NCBI RefSeq assembly: GCF_037911585.1
Contig: NZ_JBAJNS010000001.1
Span: 2,591,001 to 2,655,000 of the forward strand
DNA from: Streptomyces sp. GSL17-111
Lineage (GTDB): Bacteria; Actinomycetota; Actinomycetes; Streptomycetales; Streptomycetaceae
Reading direction: 5' to 3'
DNA: 64,000 bases
Part shown: positions 1 through 21,180 of the stretch, one piece after another
Layout: each line of letters starts with the position of its first letter
Position numbering within the stretch: the stretch's first letter is position 1
Program-made: the position numbers and the translations under genes
Notes under the pieces: generated by a model
The model's database searches: none
Seen by the model: only the letters and a program-made list of their open reading frames with translations
What the model was told of the DNA's origin: nothing

Positions 1-2
1 TG

Positions 3-1196
3 GAGCGGGCGCGCGAGGTGTACGCGCGGCTGGCCGCCGAGGGGCCCGTGGACCTGGCGGCCTTCTGGTTCGCCTGCATGCCGGTCCTGCACGGGGCCGC
101 GCGGGAGCGGGCGGAGGAGCTGGGACGGGAGTTCCGCAGCCGGTGGGAGGCGATCCTGGCCCCGCCGCCGGACGCCCGCCGGGTGCGGCTCTCCCTGGCG
201 GACGTCGCCGGGCCGGCGGCCGAGGCGTTCGGCGGCGCGGGCGGCCCCGGCTGGAGCGCGGCGCGCTACCTCAGCCCGGACGTCATGGTCGCGGCCGAGG
301 GCCCGGAGGCCGTGGCGCGCGGCGACTTCACGCTCGTCCTGGGCGAGTTGCACCTCGCGGCCAACACCCTGGGGGCCTCCCTCTTCGTCCACCAGCACCC
401 GGACGCCGAGGAGTTGCTGGACCTCACCGGGCGCGACCACCCCGGCCCCCGGCTGCTGCCCCTGCTGCCCAAGGAGCACCGCTCCCGGCTCTCGGCGCGG
501 ATCCGGAACGCCCTGGTCCGGCCCGAGGACTACTACGTGGCGCTGGTGGACTTCACGGCCGACCCGGCCCGCCCCCGGACCGTGCTCAGCGCGGACGTGG
601 CGGTCACCGAGGAGGACGACGGCACGCTGGTGACCGTCCTGCCCGACGGGGCGCGGTTCCCGGTCGTCGAGGTGTTCGCGCACGTCCTGACGACCCTGGC
701 CATGGACCTGTTCCGGCTGCTGCCCGAGGAGGCCGAGCACTCCCCGCGCGTCACCGTCGACCGGCTCGTGGTGGCCCGCGAGACGTGGCGGCCGGCCGTC
801 GCGGAGCTGGACTTCGCCGGGGAGAAGGACGAGGCCCGCCGCTTCGTGCGGGCCCGGCGGTGGCGGGCCGAACGGGACCTTCCGCGCCATGTGTTCGTCG
901 TGCTGCCCACCGAGACGCGGCCGTTCTACGTCGACTTCGACAGCCCCGTCTACGTCACCATCCTGGCCAAGGCGCTGCGCCGGGCCGCCCGGAAGGACCC
1001 GACGGCCCGGGCCGTCGTCACCGAGATGCTGCCGACGCCGGAGCAGAGCTGGCTCACCGACGACCAGGGGCGGGCGTACACCTCCGAGCTGCGCTTCGTC
1101 GCCGTGGACGAGCACGGTCGGGCCCCGGGGGACACCGTGGCCCCACCCGATGCGGCGAGCGTTGCGGGCGGGGAGGGGGCGAGCGGCACGTCCTGA
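3..1196 (+). CDS. LanB-like dehydratase, C-terminal part of a glutamylation-type domain (5' truncated by window edge)
   Basis: The frame is open to the left edge, so this is the last ~397 residues of a longer protein. Near the end it carries the conserved Lant_dehydr_N signature: an ARETW motif (around nt 777-791), an RRWRAERDLPRHVFV stretch and FYVDFDSP (around nt 924-947), then an EMLP...W...GR.Y.SELR tail. In class I lanthipeptide dehydratases this domain transfers glutamate from Glu-tRNA to Ser/Thr, and a separate elimination domain (SpaB_C) normally follows. Here the protein stops about 20 residues after the SELR tail, so the elimination domain is absent. It therefore resembles split LanB proteins or stand-alone peptide aminoacyl-tRNA ligases (PEARLs). 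Family placement is good; which of these roles applies cannot be decided without the upstream genes. A terminator separates it from the NRPS operon. Confidence 0.75.
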   Translation, partial: ERAREVYARLAAEGPVDLAAFWFACMPVLHGAARERAEELGREFRSRWEAILAPPPDARRVRLSLADVAGPAAEAFGGAGGPGWSAARYLSPDVMVAAEGPEAVARGDFTLVLGELHLAANTLGASLFVHQHPDAEELLDLTGRDHPGPRLLPLLPKEHRSRLSARIRNALVRPEDYYVALVDFTADPARPRTVLSADVAVTEEDDGTLVTVLPDGARFPVVEVFAHVLTTLAMDLFRLLPEEAEHSPRVTVDRLVVARETWRPAVAELDFAGEKDEARRFVRARRWRAERDLPRHVFVVLPTETRPFYVDFDSPVYVTILAKALRRAARKDPTARAVVTEMLPTPEQSWLTDDQGRAYTSELRFVAVDEHGRAPGDTVAPPDAASVAGGEGASGTS

Positions 1197-1240
1197 GCCC
1201 CGCGCGGCTCACCCGCGCCCGCACGCCCACCGCGACGCGA

Positions 1241-1282
1241 GACGGCGGCCCTCCGGCCCACCCGGCCGGACGGGCCGCCGTC
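1241..1282 (+). terminator. Nested hairpin, probable transcription terminator of the LanB-like operon
   Basis: A perfect 11-bp inverted repeat (1241-1251 GACGGCGGCCC with 1272-1282) encloses a second perfect 7-bp stem (1252-1258 TCCGGCC with 1264-1270). It lies 44 bp after the stop codon and 115 bp before the NRPS start. There is no clear U-tract, which is common for Streptomyces terminators. The remaining 1283-1397 holds the leader of the NRPS gene; I see no convincing -35/-10. Confidence 0.7.
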
Positions 1283-1397
1283 GCGTGCGCTGCCCCGTGG
1301 ACTGCGCCCAGGGCTGCGTGTGCGGCTGCGTCTTCTTCCCTACTGACGAACCGCCGCCGCCAGCAGGGTTGAGGAAAACACGGCTTGGAGGCCCACA

Positions 1398-7703
<6,306 letters not shown>

Positions 7704-7726
7704 CCCCCGGATTGGACGGAACCCCC

Positions 7727-15147
<7,421 letters not shown>

Positions 15148-15151
<4 letters not shown>

Positions 15152-16398
15152 CGACCCTGACGCACGCGACGACGGCCCCCGCGCCCGGCTTCACCGAGCG
15201 CTACCTCCTCGAACCCGCCCTCACCGCCGACCCGTACGGCTACCTGGACGCCCTGCGCGCGACCCGGCCCGTGTACTGGAGCGCCCTGCACCGCGCCTGG
15301 CTGGTCACCGGGCACGCCCAGGTGATGCACTGCCTGCGCGACCCGGCGTTCTCCGCCGAGCGGGTCCGCCCCCTCATGGACGCCGTCCCCGACGGCGCCC
15401 GCGAGGACGCCGGACGGGCCTTCGGCATCCTCTCCCGCTGGATGGTCTTCAACGACCCGCCGAACCACCGGCGGCTCCGCCAGGCCTTCCAGGAGCAGTT
15501 CTCGGCGCGCGCCATCGGCCGCTACCGCGCCTTCGTCGAACGGGCCACCCGGGCCATGCTGGCCCGCCGCGCCGCCCCCGGCCGCACGGGCGAGCTGCTC
15601 GCGGACGTCGCCCGGCCGCTGCCGGCCCTCGTCTTCGCGCGCTGGCTCGGCGTCCCGCAGGCCCACAGCCCGTCGTTCTGGTACTGGAACGCCCGGGTGG
15701 GCGACCTCATCCTCGGCGCGGCCCAGGAGGAGCGGGAGTACCGCACCTCGCTCCAGTCCCTGGTCAACCTGGAGGACTACCTCGCCGACCTGGTGCGGCA
15801 GCGCCGAGCCGAGCCGAAGGACGACCTCATCAGCTCCGTGCTGGCGCAGGGCCGCATCGGCACCTCCGTCAGCGAGGAGGAGTTCGTCGGCATGCTGACG
15901 CAGATGGCCTTCGCGGGCGGCGAGACCACCAGCAACCTCATCGCCAACACCGTGCGCGCCCTCCTCACCCACCCGGAGTCCCTGGCGGCCGTCCGCGCGG
16001 AACCGGAGCTCGTGCCGGCCGCCGTGGAGGAGACGCTGCGCTTCGACGGACCGTCGAAGATGTCCGTCCGCACCGTCGCCCACGACGCCGAGCTGGACGG
16101 CGAGACCCTGCGGGCCGGGGACCGCGTGTTCCTGGTGACGGCGGCGGCCAACCGCGATCCCGCACGCTTCCCCGACCCCGGGACGTTCGACGTCCGGCGC
16201 GACAACGCCGCCTCCCACCTCGGGCTCGGCTTCGGCGCCCACTTCTGCATCGGCGCCGCGCTCGCCCGCCTCGTCGCGGGCGTGGTGGTGGACGTCCTCC
16301 TGCGCGAGTACCCCGCCCTGCGCCTGACCGACGGGCGGCACACCTGGCAGCCCTCGCTGCTCAACCGCGCCCTGACGGCCCTGCCCGTCCGCTACTGA
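15148..16398 (+). CDS. Cytochrome P450, NRPS-coupled tailoring enzyme
   Basis: 416 aa. ATG 15148 overlaps the NRPS stop by four bases, implying translational coupling. P450 landmarks are the I-helix AGGETTS, the K-helix ETLRF and the heme loop [14 protein letters not shown] with Cys367 as the predicted thiolate ligand. It belongs to the soluble bacterial CYP class that takes electrons from a ferredoxin; no ferredoxin gene lies beside it. Given its place in the operon it probably hydroxylates or couples a residue of the tetrapeptide, either on the carrier protein or after release. The substrate cannot be read from the sequence. Confidence 0.92.
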
Positions 16399-16437
16399 CC
16401 AACGGCCGCCGCACGGCGGCCCGACGAAGGGTTCGAC

Positions 16438-17763
16438 ATGGCGAACACACTGACGGCGGCGGGCTCCCGCCTGGGCGCACCCGCCCGCTCGCCGTCGTTC
16501 CGCCTGCTGTGGCTGGGGCAGTCCCTGTCCCTGCTCGGCGACGGATTCAGCTACATCGCCTTCTCCTGGATCACCCTGAGCCTCACCGGCTCCACGCTCG
16601 CGCTCGGCTACGTGCTCGCCTGCCAGGCGATCCCGCGCGCCCTGCTGACGCTCGTGGGCGGCTCGCTCAGCGACAAGTGGTCCTCCCGCACGCTCATGCG
16701 GTTCTCCAGCTACGCCCGTGCCGTCCTGATGGTGGCGGTCGGCCTGGCCGGGCTGGGCGGGGCGCTCAACGTCTGGCTCCTGTGCGGCGCCGCCGCCGCG
16801 TTCGGGGCCGTGGACGCCTTCTTCCAGCCCGCGCGGGCCTCCATCCTGCCGTCCGTGGTCGAGAAGGACCTGCTGCCCTCGGCCAACGCGCTGCTCGGCG
16901 TCGGCATCAAGGTCTCCTCGGTGCTCGGCCCGGCGGTCGGCGGCATCGTGGTGGCCGTCACGAACGCACCCGTGGCCTTCCTCGTCGACGGGGTGTGCTT
17001 CGCCCTGTGCGGCCTGTGCGTGTCGCGCGTCCGCACCCTGCCCCCGAAGGAACCCGCCGAGGCCGGGGACCCCGAACCGTCGGCGGCGGACGCGGCGGGC
17101 GCGGTGAAGGACCGGGACGCGGACGGCACGGAACCGGTCGCCCCGGCACCGGACGGCGACAACTCCCTCATGGCCCGCATCCGGGCCGGCCTGCGCTACG
17201 CCTGGGAGGACCCGCGCATCCGCACCATCCTCGTCGTCGACGCGGCGGTCACGTTCTGCCAGGCCGGTCCGTTCACCGTCGGCTTCGCCACCCTCGCCAA
17301 GACCGGCCTGGAGGGCGGCTCGACGACCCTCGGCCTCCTCAACGGCGCGCTCGCGGCGGGCGCCATGCTCGGCACGCTCGTCGGCGGCGCGCTGAGCAGC
17401 AGACCGCGCGTCGGGCTGCTGATCGCCGCCCTGGCGGGCTGGCTCGCCGTCGGCATGGGCACGCTCGGCCTGGTCGACAGCACGGTGGCGGCCCTGATCA
17501 CCGTCCTCACCATGGGCTTCGGCATCGGTTTCCAGGGCGTCTTCGGGATGAGCTGGATCCAGCGCAACATCCACGGCTCGGTGCTCAGCCGCGTCATCTC
17601 CGTGGACATGGTGATCGGGTACGCCGTCGCCCCGCTCTCCCTCGTGCTCTGCGGCTCGCTGGCCCGGACGGGCACGGACACGCTGTTCGCCTTCTCGGCC
17701 GTGCTGCTCAGCCTGACGGCGCTCGGGGTGCTCAGCTCCAGGACCGTGCGCGGCATGCGCTGA
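16438..17763 (+). CDS. MFS transporter, probable product exporter
   Basis: 441 aa, ATG 16438, 39 bp after the P450. Twelve-helix major facilitator of the MFS_3 (EntS-like) type: RLLWLGQSLSLLGDGF at the start of helix 1, the SDKWSSRTLM loop between helices 2 and 3, and a long hydrophilic, Asp/Glu-rich central loop (residues ~205-240) between helices 6 and 7. Relatives export peptides, siderophores and macrolides. Last gene of the NRPS operon, so export of the peptide and self-resistance are the likely roles. EntS similarity alone does not make this a siderophore cluster. Confidence 0.88.
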   Translation: MANTLTAAGSRLGAPARSPSFRLLWLGQSLSLLGDGFSYIAFSWITLSLTGSTLALGYVLACQAIPRALLTLVGGSLSDKWSSRTLMRFSSYARAVLMVAVGLAGLGGALNVWLLCGAAAAFGAVDAFFQPARASILPSVVEKDLLPSANALLGVGIKVSSVLGPAVGGIVVAVTNAPVAFLVDGVCFALCGLCVSRVRTLPPKEPAEAGDPEPSAADAAGAVKDRDADGTEPVAPAPDGDNSLMARIRAGLRYAWEDPRIRTILVVDAAVTFCQAGPFTVGFATLAKTGLEGGSTTLGLLNGALAAGAMLGTLVGGALSSRPRVGLLIAALAGWLAVGMGTLGLVDSTVAALITVLTMGFGIGFQGVFGMSWIQRNIHGSVLSRVISVDMVIGYAVAPLSLVLCGSLARTGTDTLFAFSAVLLSLTALGVLSSRTVRGMR

Positions 17764-17788
17764 CCCAGCCGCCCCGCCGTCCTCACCG

Positions 17789-17833
17789 CCCCGCCGCCCC
17801 GCCGTCGCCCGCGCGACGCGCGGGGCGGCGGGG
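17789..17833. terminator. Bidirectional terminator between the MFS and LAL genes
   Basis: Perfect 13-bp inverted repeat, 17789-17801 (CCCCGCCGCCCCG) with 17821-17833, containing an inner CGTCGC/GCGACG stem. It is followed by TTT on the plus strand, sits between two convergent stop codons (17763 and 17836) and can serve both transcripts. Confidence 0.9.
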
Positions 17834-17835
17834 TT

Positions 17836-20745
17836 TCAGGAGGCCAGCGCGGCCGCCAACTCGCACAGGGCCGCCCGGTTCGGGCGGCCCGTCTTGGTGC
17901 CGAGGGCGGCGATGTGCTTCTCCACGGTGCGCGGCGATATGTAGAGGCGGTCGGCGATGTCCTTGTTGCCCAGCCGCTCCGCCAGAAGCTGGAACACCTC
18001 GTACTCGCGCACCGTGACGCCCTGCGTGCGCAGCTCGTCGGGGATGCGGCTCGCGCCGCTGCGCCGCTGGTGCACCGGGGCGCCCATGCCGCGCAGCGCC
18101 GCGCGCGAGGCGTTCGCCACGGCCGTCACCGCGTTCTGGTGGAAGTGGAGTTCGGCCTTGCGCAGCCAGGCCACCGGCTCCCCCCAGCCGCTCTCGTGGG
18201 CGGCCTCGGCGATCAGCCGCAGCCCCAGGTGCAGCGCCGTCGGGTACGGCGCGGCGACCCGCAACGCCTCCGCGACGGCCGCCTCCGCCGCGTCCCCGCG
18301 CCCGTCCCGGCCCAGCAGGACCGCGTCCGCGAAGAGCAGGAACTGCCGGTTCCAGCGCATCCGCCCGGGGGCGGTCGCGGCGACCTCCTCGAACCGGCCC
18401 CGGTCGGCCTCCCCCGCCAGCACCTCCAGCAGCAGCCCGATGCCGTACCGGCCGCTGAGGTAGTAGGTGCTGGGGTTGGCGTCCTCCAGCGCGGCGACGG
18501 CCCGCAGCTCCGCCAGCGCCCCGGCCCGGTCCTCCTCCAGGAGCGAGCAGAACGCCCGGGCCAGCCCCCGGGTCAGCGGCTCCTCCTGCGACCCGCTGCC
18601 GTCCCACTCGGCGAACGCCGCCAGCGCGCCGTCCATGGCCGCCCGGTCGCCCAGGTGCGCGGCCCGGGTCGCCTGCGCCATCAGCACGTACCGGCTCGCC
18701 GGGGCCAGCCGGAGCCGCTGGACGACCGCCAGACACTCCCGGCCGGCCTCCCGTGCCGCGTCGAACTCGCCGCGCAGGACGGCGTCGAGGATCAGGATGC
18801 CGTCGATGGTGTAGACGATGGTGGCCGAACCGAGCCGCTGCGCCTCGTTCCGTGCCGCGAGCAGCCCGTCCGTACTGCCCTCCGTCAGCCAGCTGTTCCC
18901 GCCGATGCGGGTCAGCGCGTACATGCGCTGCACCGGCAGCTGGTGGCGCTCCGCGGTGCTCAGCGCCGACTGGAGCAGGGCCGAGGCCTCGTCGAAGTCC
19001 CGCTCCCGGGCCAGCGTCGCCAGGAGCTCCCAGGCCTGGCAGACGACGGTGGCCATCCCGTGCCGTTCGGCCGCCTGGAGCGCCGAGTAGGCCAGCTTCT
19101 CCGCCAGTTGGGTACGGTCCGGGCCGGGGGTGTCCAGGGCGAGGTAGGCGGCCGTCACGTCGATGGGCGCGGTGGACCGCTCGTCGGGACCCTCGCCCAG
19201 CAGAGCCCGGGCACGGGCGATCTGCCGGTTGCCGTCCTCCCACCGGCCGGAGGTGTGGGCCACCTTGGCGAGCCGGGTGTGGAGCACCGCCAGCCGCTGG
19301 GCGCTCAGCCCGCTGCCACCGGGGGTGTGGAGGTGCTCCGCGAAGCTGAAGGCCTGCGCGAAGTCCCCGGCCTCGGCGAGCGCCGGGAGCAACGCCTCCA
19401 GGACCTCCGTGCGGCGGGCGGTGTCCTGGTTCCCGGCGAGGAGCCGTTCGGCGCGGCCCAGGAGGGTGACCGCCGAACCGATCGCCCCGGCCGCCAGGGC
19501 GCGCAGCCCGGCGTCCGCGAACAGCCGTCCGGCCTCACCGTCCGCGCCCGCCTGCTCGCGCAGTTCGGCCGCCAGCGGGCACCACTCGCCCTCCAGCGCG
19601 GGGTGCAGCTTCTGGACGGCGTCCGCCGCGCGGCCCGCCATCTCGGCCCGGTTGCCCGGCGTGAGCTGGGTCATCAGCGCCTCGGCGGTCAGCGCGTGCC
19701 GGAACGCGTACCAGTCCGGTGCGGGTTCGTCCGACACGACGAGCTGGGCCGCCACCCCCGCGTGCAGGTGGCTCAGCAGGCCGCGGTCGTCGATGCCGGT
19801 CATCCGCTGGAGCACGGTCAGCGGGAACCGTCTGCCGATCACGGCGGCGGCCGAGAGGAGGGTCAGCCCCTGCGGCCCCAGCCGGTCGATGCGCCGCAGG
19901 ATGCCCCGGGCGAGGGCCGTGGAGACGTCGCTGCGCAGGCTGCCCACGACGCGCCAGCCCTCGTCGCCGCGCACCAGCGCGCCACTGCTGATCAGACCCT
20001 GGAGCAGTTCCTCGACGAGGAAGGGGCTCCCGGCGCTGTCGTCCCACAGCCGCTCCAGGACCTCCGGCGGCACCTGCTCGGGCTCGGTGCCGAGCTGGGC
20101 GGCGACGACGCCCCCCACCTCGGTGCGGGTCAGCGGCGCCAGCTCCAGCACGGCGCCCGCGCCGCGCCGTCCGGCGGCCTCCGCCATGTCGAGCGCGTCG
20201 CACGGCTCCGTGCGGATCGTGGCCAGGAGCACGACGTTGGTGTACTCCAGGTTGTCCACCAGGTACTCGACGACCGCGAGCGTCTCGGGGTCGGCGTCGT
20301 GCAGGTCCTCCAGCAGCAGGAGTTGACCGTGCTCCTTCCCCGTGGCGATGAGCAGCCGCAGCACCGCCTCCCCGAGGATGACCATGGAACTGTCTTCCTG
20401 GGTGTCGCTGCTCCAGTCCGGGATGATCCGGCCGAGCGTCGGCCGGTAGGGGCCGAGCGGCAGGTCGTCCAGCGGCTCCCCGCTCCGGAAGAGCGTCATC
20501 AGCGCTTCGGTCAGCGGCCGGAAGGGCACCGTGGGGCCCGTGGTGCTGCTGCGGCCCCGCAGGACCCGCATCCCCGAGCCGAACGCCGTCCCCGCGGCCT
20601 CGGCCGCCAGCCGGGACTTGCCGATGCCCGCCTCCCCCACGAGGAAGACGACCCCGCCGCGGCCCTCCCGGGCGTCGGTCAGCGCCCGGCCGATCTCCGA
20701 CAGCTCCGGGTCACGACCGACGATGAACCGCGTACGGGAACGCAT
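17836..20745 (-). CDS. LAL-family LuxR transcriptional regulator (large ATP-binding regulator)
   Basis: 969 aa. An N-terminal AAA/STAND ATPase has Walker A GEAGIGKS (37-44) and a Walker B-like LLLLEDLHDADP (~140). A long helical repeat region follows, then a C-terminal LuxR/GerE helix-turn-helix (LTREREV-like segment VTVREYEVFQLLAERLGNKD, then YISPRTVEKHIAAL). Proteins of this architecture usually activate neighbouring biosynthetic genes. It is convergent with the NRPS operon and runs the same way as the LanM unit, so its target could be either. ATG 20745 gives the usual N-terminus just before FVGRE-like RFIVGRDPEL. Confidence 0.92.
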   Translation of the reverse strand: MRSRTRFIVGRDPELSEIGRALTDAREGRGGVVFLVGEAGIGKSRLAAEAAGTAFGSGMRVLRGRSSTTGPTVPFRPLTEALMTLFRSGEPLDDLPLGPYRPTLGRIIPDWSSDTQEDSSMVILGEAVLRLLIATGKEHGQLLLLEDLHDADPETLAVVEYLVDNLEYTNVVLLATIRTEPCDALDMAEAAGRRGAGAVLELAPLTRTEVGGVVAAQLGTEPEQVPPEVLERLWDDSAGSPFLVEELLQGLISSGALVRGDEGWRVVGSLRSDVSTALARGILRRIDRLGPQGLTLLSAAAVIGRRFPLTVLQRMTGIDDRGLLSHLHAGVAAQLVVSDEPAPDWYAFRHALTAEALMTQLTPGNRAEMAGRAADAVQKLHPALEGEWCPLAAELREQAGADGEAGRLFADAGLRALAAGAIGSAVTLLGRAERLLAGNQDTARRTEVLEALLPALAEAGDFAQAFSFAEHLHTPGGSGLSAQRLAVLHTRLAKVAHTSGRWEDGNRQIARARALLGEGPDERSTAPIDVTAAYLALDTPGPDRTQLAEKLAYSALQAAERHGMATVVCQAWELLATLARERDFDEASALLQSALSTAERHQLPVQRMYALTRIGGNSWLTEGSTDGLLAARNEAQRLGSATIVYTIDGILILDAVLRGEFDAAREAGRECLAVVQRLRLAPASRYVLMAQATRAAHLGDRAAMDGALAAFAEWDGSGSQEEPLTRGLARAFCSLLEEDRAGALAELRAVAALEDANPSTYYLSGRYGIGLLLEVLAGEADRGRFEEVAATAPGRMRWNRQFLLFADAVLLGRDGRGDAAEAAVAEALRVAAPYPTALHLGLRLIAEAAHESGWGEPVAWLRKAELHFHQNAVTAVANASRAALRGMGAPVHQRRSGASRIPDELRTQGVTVREYEVFQLLAERLGNKDIADRLYISPRTVEKHIAALGTKTGRPNRAALCELAAALAS

Positions 20746-20843
20746 GAGCGGTCATGGTAGTCAGCGGGCATCTCGACGTGAAGCGTTCGTGTGCGCCCTA
20801 CATCCGGCTCCGACAATCGGAACTGCGGATTCCGGACCGCCGG

Positions 20844-20880
20844 GACCGGAGTCCGGACCGGAGTCCGGAGCCCGGTCCGG
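20844..20880. repeat. Tandem 12-bp repeats with hairpin, between the 77-aa peptide gene and the LAL regulator
   Basis: GACCGGAGTCCG occurs twice head to tail (20844-20855, 20856-20867). The second copy overlaps a 7-bp stem, CCGGACC (20853-20859) with GGTCCGG (20874-20880). It lies after the 77-aa peptide stop and 99 bp upstream of the LAL start, so it may be a terminator of the LanM unit, an operator for the LAL gene, or both. Confidence 0.5.
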
Positions 20881-20898
20881 GCCACGACGGACGGACGG

Positions 20899-21132
20899 TC
20901 AGGACGGCGCCGAGACGCTGGTGTCCATCTGGCTGAGCGTCACGACGACGCCGCTGGTGAGCACGAGCCCGGCGAGCACTCTGGCCCGCGCGCAGGCCCG
21001 GTTGCGGCCGCTCAGCGTGACCTGGCCGGCGGGGTCCTCGACGCCGCCGGGCTGGGCGGGGACGGCCTCGGTCGCCTCGGCGGTGGCGGCGGTGGCGGTG
21101 GCGGTGGCGGCGGTGACCGGGTGCTTCTGCAT
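20899..21132 (-). CDS. Small Ala/Thr-rich peptide, candidate LanM substrate
   Basis: 77 aa, ATG 21132, with an AAAGG ribosome-binding-like sequence about ten bases upstream and only 48 bp after the LanM stop, same strand. Residues 7-22 are almost only Ala and Thr (from a GGC/GGT repeat in the DNA). A Gly-Gly pair sits at 29-30, one Cys at 47, and the segment 52-66 is hydrophobic. Eight Ser/Thr residues follow the Cys (59, 60, 65, 67, 71, 72, 74, 77). A leader ending at Gly-Gly with a Ser/Thr core would suit a class II precursor, but one cysteine allows at most one thioether ring. It resembles no characterised precursor I can name. Alternatives are a small membrane peptide or a chance frame. 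Confidence 0.5.
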   Translation of the reverse strand: MQKHPVTAATATATAATAEATEAVPAQPGGVEDPAGQVTLSGRNRACARARVLAGLVLTSGVVVTLSQMDTSVSAPS

Positions 21133-21180
21133 GATGACGACCTTTCTGCGGGAGAGGTGGGACGTACGAGCGGTTCCGGT

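Noticed and set aside
21075..21120. GGC/GGT short repeats as a CRISPR or satellite
   Set aside because: Period of three to six bases inside a frame coding Ala/Thr; no spacer structure.
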